Shown here: positions 52,132-61,219 of the stretch, one piece after another | Layout of the letters: each line of letters starts with the position of its first letter | Numbering within the stretch: the stretch's first letter is position 1 | DNA from: M3007 sp044230315 | GTDB lineage: Bacteria > Bacteroidota > Bacteroidia > Chitinophagales > Saprospiraceae | Direction: 5' to 3' | Assembly: GCA_044230315.1 (NCBI GenBank) | Contig: JBGARJ010000026.1 | Coordinates: forward strand, 11,613-75,612 | Length of the DNA: 64,000 nt | Translations under genes and position numbers: made by a program | The notes under the pieces: generated by a model | What the model was told of the DNA's origin: nothing | The model's input: only the letters and a program-made list of their open reading frames with translations | Databases searched by the model: none

Positions 52132-54648
52132 TCAGTAAAACAGCGCATTGGCAAACAGCATCTTTCCCTGTTGCCAAAAGCACCGGAACAGCGGATTGTC
52201 TATCAGGTACACCACATCGCCGCTGCCTATTTTTTGAACAGTGGCCACAGGCGTGTTTTTCAGCTTCGGTTGCAGGCGGCTGCCGATAAAACCGATGGTG
52301 CGGAACTGGTCGCCCAACCAGATGGCGTTGGCGGCATTGGCCGGGATTTCAAACAAATTAGCCGTCGTTTTCAACGAAAAATAGACCCCCGACAGTCCGA
52401 AAGCCAGCGGATTAGTGCCGTCGATCTCCGCTTGCACGATGGCTCCCGGCACCAGATCGCTGATGGCGTCGCGTTCGCGCGATTGATAGGGTTTTGGCAC
52501 TCCGGCGGTAGAGTCTTTTTTGGCTTCCGCTTTGCTTTTCAGGTCGAACCCCTCTTTATCGGCAAAGGCTTTTACCCCGCCATCGAATGCAATCAACCGG
52601 CCGCCCTGCCGCACCCATTCCTGCACTACCTTGACAGTGGGATCGGGGAGGTTATAATTACCGTTCGGGAAAATGAGCCTGGTATAATCACTCAGGCGCA
52701 TCCGGCTGAGTTGCTCGAGCGAAACGGGCGTAAGCGGATACCCCAGTTCCTGTTCGAAGAAATACCAGGTATGGCCGAAGGAATTGTCGTCCACATCGTC
52801 GCCGTACACCAGGGCCACCTCCGGTTTGTTGATCGATACAAAGTTTTCAGACCCGAGGTCGCGCCCATTGCCCGCCCAGCCGCTGAAGATGGCGTAGAGC
52901 GGCACATTGGCGTCGTTGGCGGCGGCTTTCACAACCTCGTCGAGATCGGGGCTTAAGTCGCGGTTGTCGGCCCGGGTGATTGCGAGTGCGCCGGCTTCAA
53001 AGTGTTGATCGGCGAGGTTGAAGGCTTTCATAGCGTACCGCACCTTTACGCCTTTACTCAGCAAGATGGCTAAAAATCGCGCCTCGGCCATGGAGCGCCG
53101 GTGCACACACCAGGCATAAGTAGGGGCCGCCAGTTTCACTTCCTGCGCCTTGTAGGGTTCAAAAGGGCGTTTGGGTTCCAGCCGTTGTTTCAGGGCATAA
53201 GCTTCGAGGCCATACGCATAGGGCAACGCCCAGGCGGTGATATCGTAGGTCAGCGAATCGCTCAGGTGGTGCTCGGGTTCAAACAGCACTTGCGTCAGTA
53301 CGGAATGCGGTTGGTAGGCGCTGATGACCAGGTCATTTTGTTGCAGGTCGAGGCTGGTTTCTTTGCCTTGCAAGTAATTGAACCCTTTCAGGCCGGGCAC
53401 GTCGGCGCCGGCCCGGCCATAACGAATGTGGTGCCGGTCGAGCAAACGGCACAGCGCATTGATCTGGTTGGGATCATTGGCGCCGCGGATCACGAAGGCC
53501 AGGTAGGGTCCCTGTGGCTGCCGGGCGCTGCGCTCGAAATAGTTGTGGAAATTATCCACCAGCGCACGCGCATTTTTGCTGGCCATCTCAATGGTGGAGC
53601 GACTGGTGGTGAGGTGGTGTTGGATGCGGTCGCGGAGGGTGAGGGTGTCGCCGTTATTGGTCATAATGGCGCGCCCGGCAGTAGAATGGCCGGCCTGCTC
53701 ATAGGTCATCCCGATAGCGCCGTTGAACATCGGATAAGTATCGCCATAGGACGGGTAGAAGAGGTCGAATACCTCTTTGGTGAAATAGAGCCAACCGTTC
53801 TGATCGAAATAATGGGCATGGTTTTGCCCGATCTGCGTCTGAAATTCGCGTTGCCAGGGCGTGATGTAGTCGTGCATTGGTTCGGCCGCCGGGGCGAAGT
53901 AATAGGGATTGTCTACATACTGTTCATGCAGGTCGGCGTGCACCTGCGGCAACCAGCGTTGATAAACTGCCAGGCGCTGCTGGGTTTCGACTTGCGTGGC
54001 CCAGGCCCAGTCGCGGTTGAGGTCGAAATAATAATGGTTGGCACGCCCGCCGGGCCAGGGCTCATGGTGTTCGCGGGCGTCGCCACGCGGGTTCTTCAAC
54101 CGGTTGCTGACGCCGCGGTACCAATGGGTGTAGCGGTCGTACCCATCGGGGTTGAGGGAAGGATCGATGATGACTACGGTGTTTTTCAGCCAGTTTTGTA
54201 CCTCCGGGTCGGTTTGGCTGGCCAATTGCCAGGCGAGCAGCATACTGCACTCCGAGCCGGAGGGCTCGTTGCCGTGTACGCTCATGCTCAGCCATACGAT
54301 AGCGACCGGGGTGTTCTGGGCCGGCGCGGCGGGGTAGGCCGTGGGGTCGGACAGGCGCAGGTTATTTTGGCGGATTTGTTCCAGGCGCGCCATGTTTTCC
54401 GGCGCTGAAAAAAACGCCACCTGCAAGGGGCGCGCTTCGTTGGTCATTCCGTACCGCTCGAGCCGCATCGTAGCCGGGGAATTTGCGGCCAGGTATTCGA
54501 AGTAATCGGTGAGCAGATGATGCGGGGTGAATTGCTCGCCCAGCCGGTGCGGCAAAAATTCGTCGGGGCTCTTCAACGTCGTTTGGGCAGGCAGGAACCA
54601 TGCCAGGCAGGTCATTGCCGTCAGCAGGACAGGGCGTAAAACGTTCAT
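52132..54648 (-). CDS. M14-family zinc carboxypeptidase, secreted
   Basis: 838 residues. Signal peptide about 1-21 (ends FLPAQ). The N-terminal ~400 residues form an M14 carboxypeptidase domain: zinc ligands H125 and E128 in SVHGNEPSGSE, a third His in VHADLHEQ, and the catalytic Glu in MTYEQAGH. A C-terminal half (about 560-800) has VALVYGDDVDDNSFGHTWYF and LIFPNGNYNLPD, looking like a class I glutamine-amidotransferase-like fold found in other Bacteroidota M14 proteins. No T9SS sorting domain is present, so it is probably periplasmic. Start at 54648 gives the signal peptide. Confidence 0.88.
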   Translation of the reverse strand: MNVLRPVLLTAMTCLAWFLPAQTTLKSPDEFLPHRLGEQFTPHHLLTDYFEYLAANSPATMRLERYGMTNEARPLQVAFFSAPENMARLEQIRQNNLRLSDPTAYPAAPAQNTPVAIVWLSMSVHGNEPSGSECSMLLAWQLASQTDPEVQNWLKNTVVIIDPSLNPDGYDRYTHWYRGVSNRLKNPRGDAREHHEPWPGGRANHYYFDLNRDWAWATQVETQQRLAVYQRWLPQVHADLHEQYVDNPYYFAPAAEPMHDYITPWQREFQTQIGQNHAHYFDQNGWLYFTKEVFDLFYPSYGDTYPMFNGAIGMTYEQAGHSTAGRAIMTNNGDTLTLRDRIQHHLTTSRSTIEMASKNARALVDNFHNYFERSARQPQGPYLAFVIRGANDPNQINALCRLLDRHHIRYGRAGADVPGLKGFNYLQGKETSLDLQQNDLVISAYQPHSVLTQVLFEPEHHLSDSLTYDITAWALPYAYGLEAYALKQRLEPKRPFEPYKAQEVKLAAPTYAWCVHRRSMAEARFLAILLSKGVKVRYAMKAFNLADQHFEAGALAITRADNRDLSPDLDEVVKAAANDANVPLYAIFSGWAGNGRDLGSENFVSINKPEVALVYGDDVDDNSFGHTWYFFEQELGYPLTPVSLEQLSRMRLSDYTRLIFPNGNYNLPDPTVKVVQEWVRQGGRLIAFDGGVKAFADKEGFDLKSKAEAKKDSTAGVPKPYQSRERDAISDLVPGAIVQAEIDGTNPLAFGLSGVYFSLKTTANLFEIPANAANAIWLGDQFRTIGFIGSRLQPKLKNTPVATVQKIGSGDVVYLIDNPLFRCFWQQGKMLFANALFY

Positions 54649-54777
54649 TGCAGTACTTTTCAGGAAAAATTGTGTGGGCTGTGTTTCGGACAAACATCCG
54701 TTTTTTTCCGGAAAAACCATCAAAATTGTGTGCTGCCGGTACCCCTTGCACCGGGCGATCCGCCGGCCGGCTGCGTT

Positions 54778-56499
54778 TTACCGCCGTTCGAGCAACATGA
54801 TACGGACCCCCCGGATATAAATATCTTCCCCTGCGTTGGTTTCGGCCGATACCGTTAATTGCCCGCCGGCGAATGCGTCCGGAAGGCGGAAATAGTATTC
54901 CACCGTATTCCAGGCCTGCGGTACGGAGATGCCGTTTTCCATCCGGCAAGCCCTGCGTTTTTGCTGGCCGCCGAGGGTCAGCGTCGTGACCAGGTGTGTG
55001 TCGAAAGCGCCCCAGGCCGACTGCACTTCTGCCCGCAGGTGCAGCAGCTGCCCTCTGCCAGCGCGGTATCCTTCCAGTTGGTTCAACGCCCGGTCGAGTA
55101 GCACGGCCTTCGACCGGGTATTTTTGTTCAACACCAGCGTGGAATCGACCGAGAAAGCGGCCACGAGCTGGTAAGCGCTTTCGTCCCGGATGATTTCGTC
55201 GGTGTCGAGCAGCGACATGTCCAGCGGGCTGGGGTGCGCCTTCAGGAATATAGCCTGGTAGTAGCGGCGGTTCATGTCGTCGTAGTGCAGGATCGTTTGG
55301 TGGTACTGCCAGATTTGGAACAGGTTGAGGTAGATCAAAAAGCCCGACAGACCCAAAAACGCATATTTCAACCGGCTGTCCAGTATCTTTTGCAATGCGG
55401 CGGCAAAGGCAAGCGCCCACACCGGATAACTCTGCACCAGGGCCCGGCAGGAATAACTGGCGCCGTAGCGCCAATCAGCCCAGGCGAGCACGATCCATAC
55501 GTTGAGCAGGGAAAAGGTGATTACGGCATTGCGGAACGGGTACCGCCGGAGCAAAAACAAGCCGGCAGCCATCAGGATGGTGATCGGTGTGTACACGAAC
55601 CAGCCTTTTTCCCAGCCAAACAATACCTGCCAATGCGGCCGGAAAAACAAAAATTTAGACCCCACATCGTAAATCCAGCCGCCGGTCACGATTTTCCAGT
55701 ATACCAATTGCGGCAGGATACCCAAAAAGCCGCCCGTCAGTGCCCAGCCCAGTTGGGCCGGTTGTTGCCGGAAAAGCGTTCCCTTGCGCAGCCCGTCGCC
55801 TTGCCACAGCAGCGCCAGAAACAGCATCACCCCCTCGGTCGGCCGGGTAATGCAGGCCAGGCCGATGGTCAGGCCGATAAAAAATGCCAACCACCGGGTG
55901 GGTTGCGTATGCCAGCGGATGATGAGCCACAACAACAGGGCGTACACACTGAACAGAAAACCGTGCGTCATGCCGGAACCAACAGCCGCATACTCGGGGT
56001 AATTGGTGGCCAGGCCCAGCAACAGCAGGGTAAGCGCGGTCACCCGTTCGGGAAAATACTGCAGCAGCACCCGTCGCAACAACAAAAGCCCCAGCAGGGC
56101 ATACACCAGCGCCCCAAATGCGACGGCCGCGGCGTATGGCGCTGAAAACCCGTCCTGCGGAAACCCCGACCACCCGGCCGCCAGGTGCCCGAGGAAGAAA
56201 AACGGTGCGTACAAAATCGACAGCCCCAACAGGTATTTCATCACCCGGTTCCCGCTGGGCAGCTCCGATACCTGGTACAGGTTGCCGGTCGGTTGGTATT
56301 TTTCCAGCACCCCGGGCAGCCAGGCCAGTTTGGCGATATCGCGGTAAATGAACACCCCGGGAAGGTCCAGGTAATACCCGAAGGCATCCCAGGTGAGCAC
56401 GTTGCCCGGCGAGGGCTGGCCGGGTTTCCAATAATTCAGCCGCATAGCCGTGAAAACGACAATTACCAGCAATACGGCGCCAAACGAGCGGTTTCTCAT
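54778..56499 (-). CDS. Polytopic membrane protein, possibly a GT-C glycosyltransferase
   Basis: 573 residues with roughly ten predicted membrane helices over about 8-400, followed by a C-terminal soluble part (about 420-573) of beta-sandwich character. The WDAFGYYLDLPGVFIYRD segment in the first loop carries an acidic residue pattern as in GT-C enzymes that use lipid-linked sugars. No strict family assignment is possible from sequence alone. Start ATG at 56499, with a perfect -7 box at 56524-56531. It reads divergently from the SNF2 helicase gene. Confidence 0.75.
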   Translation of the reverse strand: MRNRSFGAVLLVIVVFTAMRLNYWKPGQPSPGNVLTWDAFGYYLDLPGVFIYRDIAKLAWLPGVLEKYQPTGNLYQVSELPSGNRVMKYLLGLSILYAPFFFLGHLAAGWSGFPQDGFSAPYAAAVAFGALVYALLGLLLLRRVLLQYFPERVTALTLLLLGLATNYPEYAAVGSGMTHGFLFSVYALLLWLIIRWHTQPTRWLAFFIGLTIGLACITRPTEGVMLFLALLWQGDGLRKGTLFRQQPAQLGWALTGGFLGILPQLVYWKIVTGGWIYDVGSKFLFFRPHWQVLFGWEKGWFVYTPITILMAAGLFLLRRYPFRNAVITFSLLNVWIVLAWADWRYGASYSCRALVQSYPVWALAFAAALQKILDSRLKYAFLGLSGFLIYLNLFQIWQYHQTILHYDDMNRRYYQAIFLKAHPSPLDMSLLDTDEIIRDESAYQLVAAFSVDSTLVLNKNTRSKAVLLDRALNQLEGYRAGRGQLLHLRAEVQSAWGAFDTHLVTTLTLGGQQKRRACRMENGISVPQAWNTVEYYFRLPDAFAGGQLTVSAETNAGEDIYIRGVRIMLLERR

Positions 56500-56523
56500 A
56501 CTGTCACAGGGACTTGCAAAGCC

Positions 56524-56567
56524 CAAAGATAATTCTTGCCTGTTCCTGGAAACGCGGCTTATTTTTG
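56524..56567. promoter_or_regulatory. Paired divergent -7 boxes
   Basis: TATCTTTG on the minus strand (56524-56531), serving the membrane protein gene, and TATTTTTG on the plus strand (56560-56567), serving the SNF2 gene at 56594. Both match TAnnTTTG exactly and face apart within 44 bp. Confidence 0.6.
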
Positions 56568-56593
56568 CCCCCCCCTCATTTTACGAATCGTCT

Positions 56594-59521
56594 ATGCGTA
56601 TTGTTTTTAACCTGTATCCGGTTACCGAAACCTTGTATTTGCCATCGGCCAACCTCGTACAGGTGGATGCCACGGGTCAGTTGACCCACCTGGTGCAAAA
56701 AGCCACCCCGCTGACCATTGCCGCTTATGATATCAAACTGACCCCTGTCCTGCAGCGGCTGTTCGACTGGGTCGACGCGCTCACGCCAAAAAACCTCGAA
56801 GCCAAATTCAAGGCGCCCAAGGCCAAAGCCCCTACCGCGTTGTTGCAATTGCTCAGCCAGGCTGAAACCCGGCCGAGCGTCGAGGCTTATATCCATCGTG
56901 AACTCGATCTTTTTCTGGCCGAAATTGTCCGCCACCGTTGGCCCATCACCCTCGACGCCGAACGCCGCACCCTCGCCAAGGATGTGCTGCTGCAGCTGGC
57001 GACCGACGAATTGATCCCCCACCTTTCCTTCCACAAAACCGAAACCGGTATCGAATACCGCTTCCAGCTGGGCACGGAAACTGAAAAATGGAACATCCGC
57101 GAATACGACGTGCTGCCGCTGACCAATACCAGCCCGGCGTGGGTGGTGGCGCAATACACGCTGTTCCGGGTGTCCGGCATCAACGGCAACATGGTGCGGC
57201 CGTTCCGGAAAAAGGATACCCTACAAATCCCGCCCGACAAGGTGCGCGTCTATTTCCGGCAGTTCATCGCCAAAAACGCCGGCCGCACGCGCATCGAAGC
57301 CGATGGTTTTGCTGTACAAACGGCCGGTCAGCTCCTGTTCACCCGGCTCGAACCCACCGAAAATGTGTTGGAAAATACCTGGCTGCTCAAACCCGTATTT
57401 GGCTACGCCGGCGCCGAATTTGTCTATGGCGAACGCCGCGACCGGGTGACCAGCCTGGATATCCCCGCGGATGACACGGGTGAAATCACCGTCCACCTTG
57501 TTTGCCGCGACGGCAGCGCCGAACAAGCCCGCCTGGATACCCTCCGCCAGTACGACCTCAGCGAAGAACACCGGCTGTTCCGCCCCGGCAGCGGCAGCCT
57601 GGCCGATTGCCTGCAATGGCTGAACCGGCACCTCAAGGCGCTGCTCGAAGCGGGATTCACCGTTGGCGCGCCGCAGGTAGACGGCCGCACACTGGCCCTG
57701 CTGCCGGCCGATATTTCGGTGCGTTCCGAGGCAGCGGGCGACTGGTTCGATGTGCAGGGGCAGGTGCATATCGGCGAACACCGGTATCCGTTCAAGGCTT
57801 TCGTACCCTACCTGCGGCGGCACGATCCCTATTTCCCCTTGCCCGACGACACCTTTTTCCGGATTCCCGACGAGTGGTTTACGCGCTACAGCGAACTGGC
57901 CACCGCAGTCCGTACCGACGGCGAGTCCCTGCGGCTGCCCAAGGCCCTGTTTACCGTCTTGCAAAACGGGGCGCCCGAATCGGATGGTTTTCCGGTGATC
58001 GACCCCGAACAAATCGTTTACCAACCCCCGGCCAGCCTAAAGGCCAGCCTGCGGCCATACCAACTGCTCGGCGTCAAATGGCTGATCGGACACCAACAAC
58101 ATGGCTTCGGCGCCTGCCTGGCCGACGATATGGGTTTGGGAAAAACCCTGCAAACGATCGCCCTGTTGCTCCATGTGAAAGAGAACGAGGCCGCGCCGGC
58201 CGCAGGTGAACTGTCAGCCCCGGGCTCCGACCCCGTAGATCCCGGTGGCGCCCAACTCTCGCTGTTTCAGGCCTATCAGGCCGAACTGCGCCCGCTTCAG
58301 GCGCTGATCATTCTGCCGGCCTCGCTGGTGTTCAACTGGCAGCGCGAGCTGGCGCAATTTGCCCCTTCGCTGTTCGTGTACGCCCATACCGGACCCAAGC
58401 GCATGAAAGATATCCGCGCCATAGCCGGTCACGACGTAGTGCTTACCACCTACCATACCGCGCGCCAGGACCTCGATCTGCTCGGCAAAATGGAATGGCG
58501 CGTGATCGTGCTCGATGAAAGCCAGCAGATCAAAAACCGGGAATCGGAAGTGTCGCGCGTAGTGCGGGCGTTGCGCGGGCGCGGCAAGATTTCGCTTTCC
58601 GGCACGCCGATCGAGAATGCCCTGGCCGATTTGTGGACGCAGATGGAATTTATCAACCCCGATACGCTCGGGAGTTTCAATTCGTTTCGCGAACAATTTT
58701 TGGGGCCGATCGAAAAGCAAAACGACGCCGTGGCCAGGCAGCGCTTGTTTGCCCGCGTGCGGCCGTTTTTTTTGCGCCGCACGAAGGAAGAGGTAGCGCC
58801 CGATTTGCCCGCGCTCAGCGACCAGGTTTTTTATTCCGAAATGAGCGCCGCGCAGCGCAAACAATATGAAAAGGTAAAATCGGCGGTGCGCAACGAAATC
58901 CTGTCGCTCTTCGACGACCCCAAAACCCGCTTTCAAGCCTTGCAAGCCCTTACCCGGTTGCGCCAGTTGGCCAACCACCCGGTGCTCGCCGAGCCGGAGT
59001 ACGCTGGCGACAGCGGCAAATTCGACGACGTGCTGGCGCAGTGGGACACTATCCGCCGCGCAGGCCACAAAGTGCTCTTTTTCAGTAGCTTTGAAAAACA
59101 CCTGCAACTGTTCCGCAGGCAGTTTGAAACCAGCGGCCAGCCCTATGCCTGGCTCACGGGCGATACGGCTGCGGCCGACCGCGCCAAAGCGGTCGAACGC
59201 TTTCAGACCGCCGCCGACGTGCAGGCGTTTTTTATGACCGTCAAAGCAGGTGGCGTAGGGCTCAACCTGACGGCCGCCGATTATGTGTTTCTGCTCGATC
59301 CCTGGTGGAACCCCGCCGCCGAAGACCAGGCTATTGCCCGGGCTCACCGCATCGGCCAGACGCGCCCGGTAACAGCTTTGCGCTTTATCGCGCGCGACAC
59401 CATTGAGGAAAAGATCCGGCAGTTGCAGGAGCGCAAAAAGCAGCTGGGGCTCGATTTTTTCGCCACGGGCGCGGACACGCCAACCCTCACCCGCGAAGAA
59501 ATGGAGGTCTTGCTGAGCTAG
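56594..59521 (+). CDS. SNF2-family helicase with long N-terminal region
   Basis: 975 residues. The C-terminal half is a Snf2/RapA-type translocase: Walker A DDMGLGKTLQT (about 511), DEAD-box variant DESQQIKN (about 640), SGTPIENALADLW (about 672), and the helicase C motifs GVGLNLTAADYVFLLDPWWN (about 896) and HRIGQTRPV. The N-terminal ~480 residues are typical of bacterial SNF2 proteins with SNF2_N-associated domains but no named motif was recognised. Role likely in chromatin/nucleoprotein remodelling or transcription recycling. The ATG at 56594 follows the -7 box at 56560. Confidence 0.92.
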   Translation: MRIVFNLYPVTETLYLPSANLVQVDATGQLTHLVQKATPLTIAAYDIKLTPVLQRLFDWVDALTPKNLEAKFKAPKAKAPTALLQLLSQAETRPSVEAYIHRELDLFLAEIVRHRWPITLDAERRTLAKDVLLQLATDELIPHLSFHKTETGIEYRFQLGTETEKWNIREYDVLPLTNTSPAWVVAQYTLFRVSGINGNMVRPFRKKDTLQIPPDKVRVYFRQFIAKNAGRTRIEADGFAVQTAGQLLFTRLEPTENVLENTWLLKPVFGYAGAEFVYGERRDRVTSLDIPADDTGEITVHLVCRDGSAEQARLDTLRQYDLSEEHRLFRPGSGSLADCLQWLNRHLKALLEAGFTVGAPQVDGRTLALLPADISVRSEAAGDWFDVQGQVHIGEHRYPFKAFVPYLRRHDPYFPLPDDTFFRIPDEWFTRYSELATAVRTDGESLRLPKALFTVLQNGAPESDGFPVIDPEQIVYQPPASLKASLRPYQLLGVKWLIGHQQHGFGACLADDMGLGKTLQTIALLLHVKENEAAPAAGELSAPGSDPVDPGGAQLSLFQAYQAELRPLQALIILPASLVFNWQRELAQFAPSLFVYAHTGPKRMKDIRAIAGHDVVLTTYHTARQDLDLLGKMEWRVIVLDESQQIKNRESEVSRVVRALRGRGKISLSGTPIENALADLWTQMEFINPDTLGSFNSFREQFLGPIEKQNDAVARQRLFARVRPFFLRRTKEEVAPDLPALSDQVFYSEMSAAQRKQYEKVKSAVRNEILSLFDDPKTRFQALQALTRLRQLANHPVLAEPEYAGDSGKFDDVLAQWDTIRRAGHKVLFFSSFEKHLQLFRRQFETSGQPYAWLTGDTAAADRAKAVERFQTAADVQAFFMTVKAGGVGLNLTAADYVFLLDPWWNPAAEDQAIARAHRIGQTRPVTALRFIARDTIEEKIRQLQERKKQLGLDFFATGADTPTLTREEMEVLLS

Positions 59522-59572
59522 TGGCTTGGGCACAGTGTTCCGTCGCTGCCCAGTTTGCCGTACGTTTGTCCC

Positions 59573-61054
59573 GTGCACCGCGAGTTTTTGCTCAATATCC
59601 TGTTCCTGGTCTTGATCAACCTGCTGATCAAGCCATTTTTCATTTTTGGCATCGACCTGACGGTACAAAACCGGCTGCCGCTGGGCGATTACGGGCTGTA
59701 TTTCACCTTGTTGAATTTTACGTACCTGTTCCAAATCCTGAACGATTTCGGTATTCAGAATTTTAACAACCGGCACGTGAGCCAGCATCCGCACCTGTTG
59801 CCCAAGTATTTTCCCAACTTGCTGGCGCTCAAACTCTTGTTGAGCACCGGGTATATTTGTCTGTCGCTGGTGGCGGCATGGGGGCTGGCGGGTTACGGGT
59901 GGCGTGAGCTGCCGTTGTTGTTCATTTTACTCGGCAACCAGGTGCTGGCGCAAGGCATTCTTTTTTTGCGCTCCAACATTTCCGGGCTTGGACACTACCG
60001 GCTCGACAGCCTGCTTTCGTCGCTCGATAAGTTTTTGATGTTGCTCACCTGCGGCCTGTTGTTATGGGTACTGCCCCGTCAAATCCTCAGCGCCGAAACA
60101 TTTGCCCTGGCACAAACCCTGGCCCTGGCCCTCACGGCTTTGACCGTATTCGCGGTACTGCGCCGTAAAACGACTCTTCCGGTCCGGCCCAGCTGGCTCC
60201 GCAACTGGCGCGCCGGGCGCCCTGCCCTGGTGTTCCTGTTCCGGAAAAGCTTCCCTTACGCGCTCGTCATCCTGCTGATGACGGCCTACACCCGGCTCGA
60301 CGCCGTACTGCTCGAACGCCTGCTCCCCGATGGCAAGGTGCATGCCGACGTATATGCCGGCGCCTATCGCCTGCTCGATGCCTGCAACATGCTCGGGTAT
60401 CTGTTTGCCTCCCTGTTGCTGCCTATGTTTGCCCGCCTGCTCAAAACCGGAGCGGAGATCCGGGCGCTGGTGTCGGTTAGTTTCAAACTGATTTGGGCAG
60501 GCAGTATCACGCTGGCGGCGACCGTGTTTTTTGCCCGTGTTGAACTTATTCACATCATGATGCCCGAACGCGCCTCGGCATACCGTTGGGACACGCTTGG
60601 CCTGTTGATCTGGACCTTTGTGCCGGTAAGTGCGACCTATATTTTCAGCACGCTGCTCACGGCCGACGAACGCCTGATGCAGATGAACCGGTTTTTTGTG
60701 GTCGGCATCCTGCTCGACGTCGTGCTTAATCTGGCACTCATTCCGCGGTATCAGGCCCTGGGCTCGGCCGCCGCTACCCTGGGCACGCAGGTTTTTATCG
60801 CCGTGGCCATGATCGCCTTGTGCGTGCGCTATTTTCGCCTGCGGCCATCTGCGCGCGGGCTGGCGCAAACGCTGGGCTTTGCAGCGGTAATCGTGCCGGC
60901 CGACTGGTTTATTTTCAACGGCCTGGCGTTGGCGTTGGCGGCAAAATTCGGGCTGGCTTTCGGTGCATCGCTCGCCGGCGTGCTGGTATTTCGATTGCTC
61001 GACCTGCGGCAACTGCGTCGGATGTTCGATCCGCCGCCAGTCAGTGTGACCTGA
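59573..61054 (+). CDS. Polysaccharide flippase (MOP/Wzx-like)
   Basis: About 493 residues with roughly 12-14 membrane helices (FLLNILFLVLINLLIKPFFI at the start) and the LNDFGIQNFNNRHVSQ loop typical of oligosaccharide flippases. Likely moves lipid-linked glycans across the inner membrane. No ATG start exists; GTG at 59573 (MHREFLLNIL) is preferred, with TTG at 59555 the alternative. It begins about 52 bp after the SNF2 stop on the same strand and may be co-transcribed with it. Confidence 0.87.
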   Translation: MHREFLLNILFLVLINLLIKPFFIFGIDLTVQNRLPLGDYGLYFTLLNFTYLFQILNDFGIQNFNNRHVSQHPHLLPKYFPNLLALKLLLSTGYICLSLVAAWGLAGYGWRELPLLFILLGNQVLAQGILFLRSNISGLGHYRLDSLLSSLDKFLMLLTCGLLLWVLPRQILSAETFALAQTLALALTALTVFAVLRRKTTLPVRPSWLRNWRAGRPALVFLFRKSFPYALVILLMTAYTRLDAVLLERLLPDGKVHADVYAGAYRLLDACNMLGYLFASLLLPMFARLLKTGAEIRALVSVSFKLIWAGSITLAATVFFARVELIHIMMPERASAYRWDTLGLLIWTFVPVSATYIFSTLLTADERLMQMNRFFVVGILLDVVLNLALIPRYQALGSAAATLGTQVFIAVAMIALCVRYFRLRPSARGLAQTLGFAAVIVPADWFIFNGLALALAAKFGLAFGASLAGVLVFRLLDLRQLRRMFDPPPVSVT

Positions 61055-61219
61055 AGCTGCGCGGGCTTCCGGGCACTCCGACCCTGGGGGAACAGGCCGA
61101 AATGCGCGGCGAAAAGGCGACTTGATCGATATATTGAAATTTTTCCGTCAATTTTTTCCCGCATTCCCTAAAGCGGCCTACATTAACCGCCCGAACAATA
61201 TTTTTCATCAAATTATAAT
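61055..61219. other. Intergenic spacer before the EF-G-like gene
   Basis: 165 bp, AT-rich toward the right. It ends in a run of A/T immediately before the ATG at 61220; no clear -7 box or hairpin was found. Confidence 0.4.

Noticed and set aside
50465..52183. 572-codon ORF antisense to the aldehyde dehydrogenase
   Set aside because: The ALDH frame carries all family motifs; the antisense frame has none.
58214..59794. 526-codon ORF antisense to the SNF2 helicase
   Set aside because: Shadow of the helicase C-terminal half.
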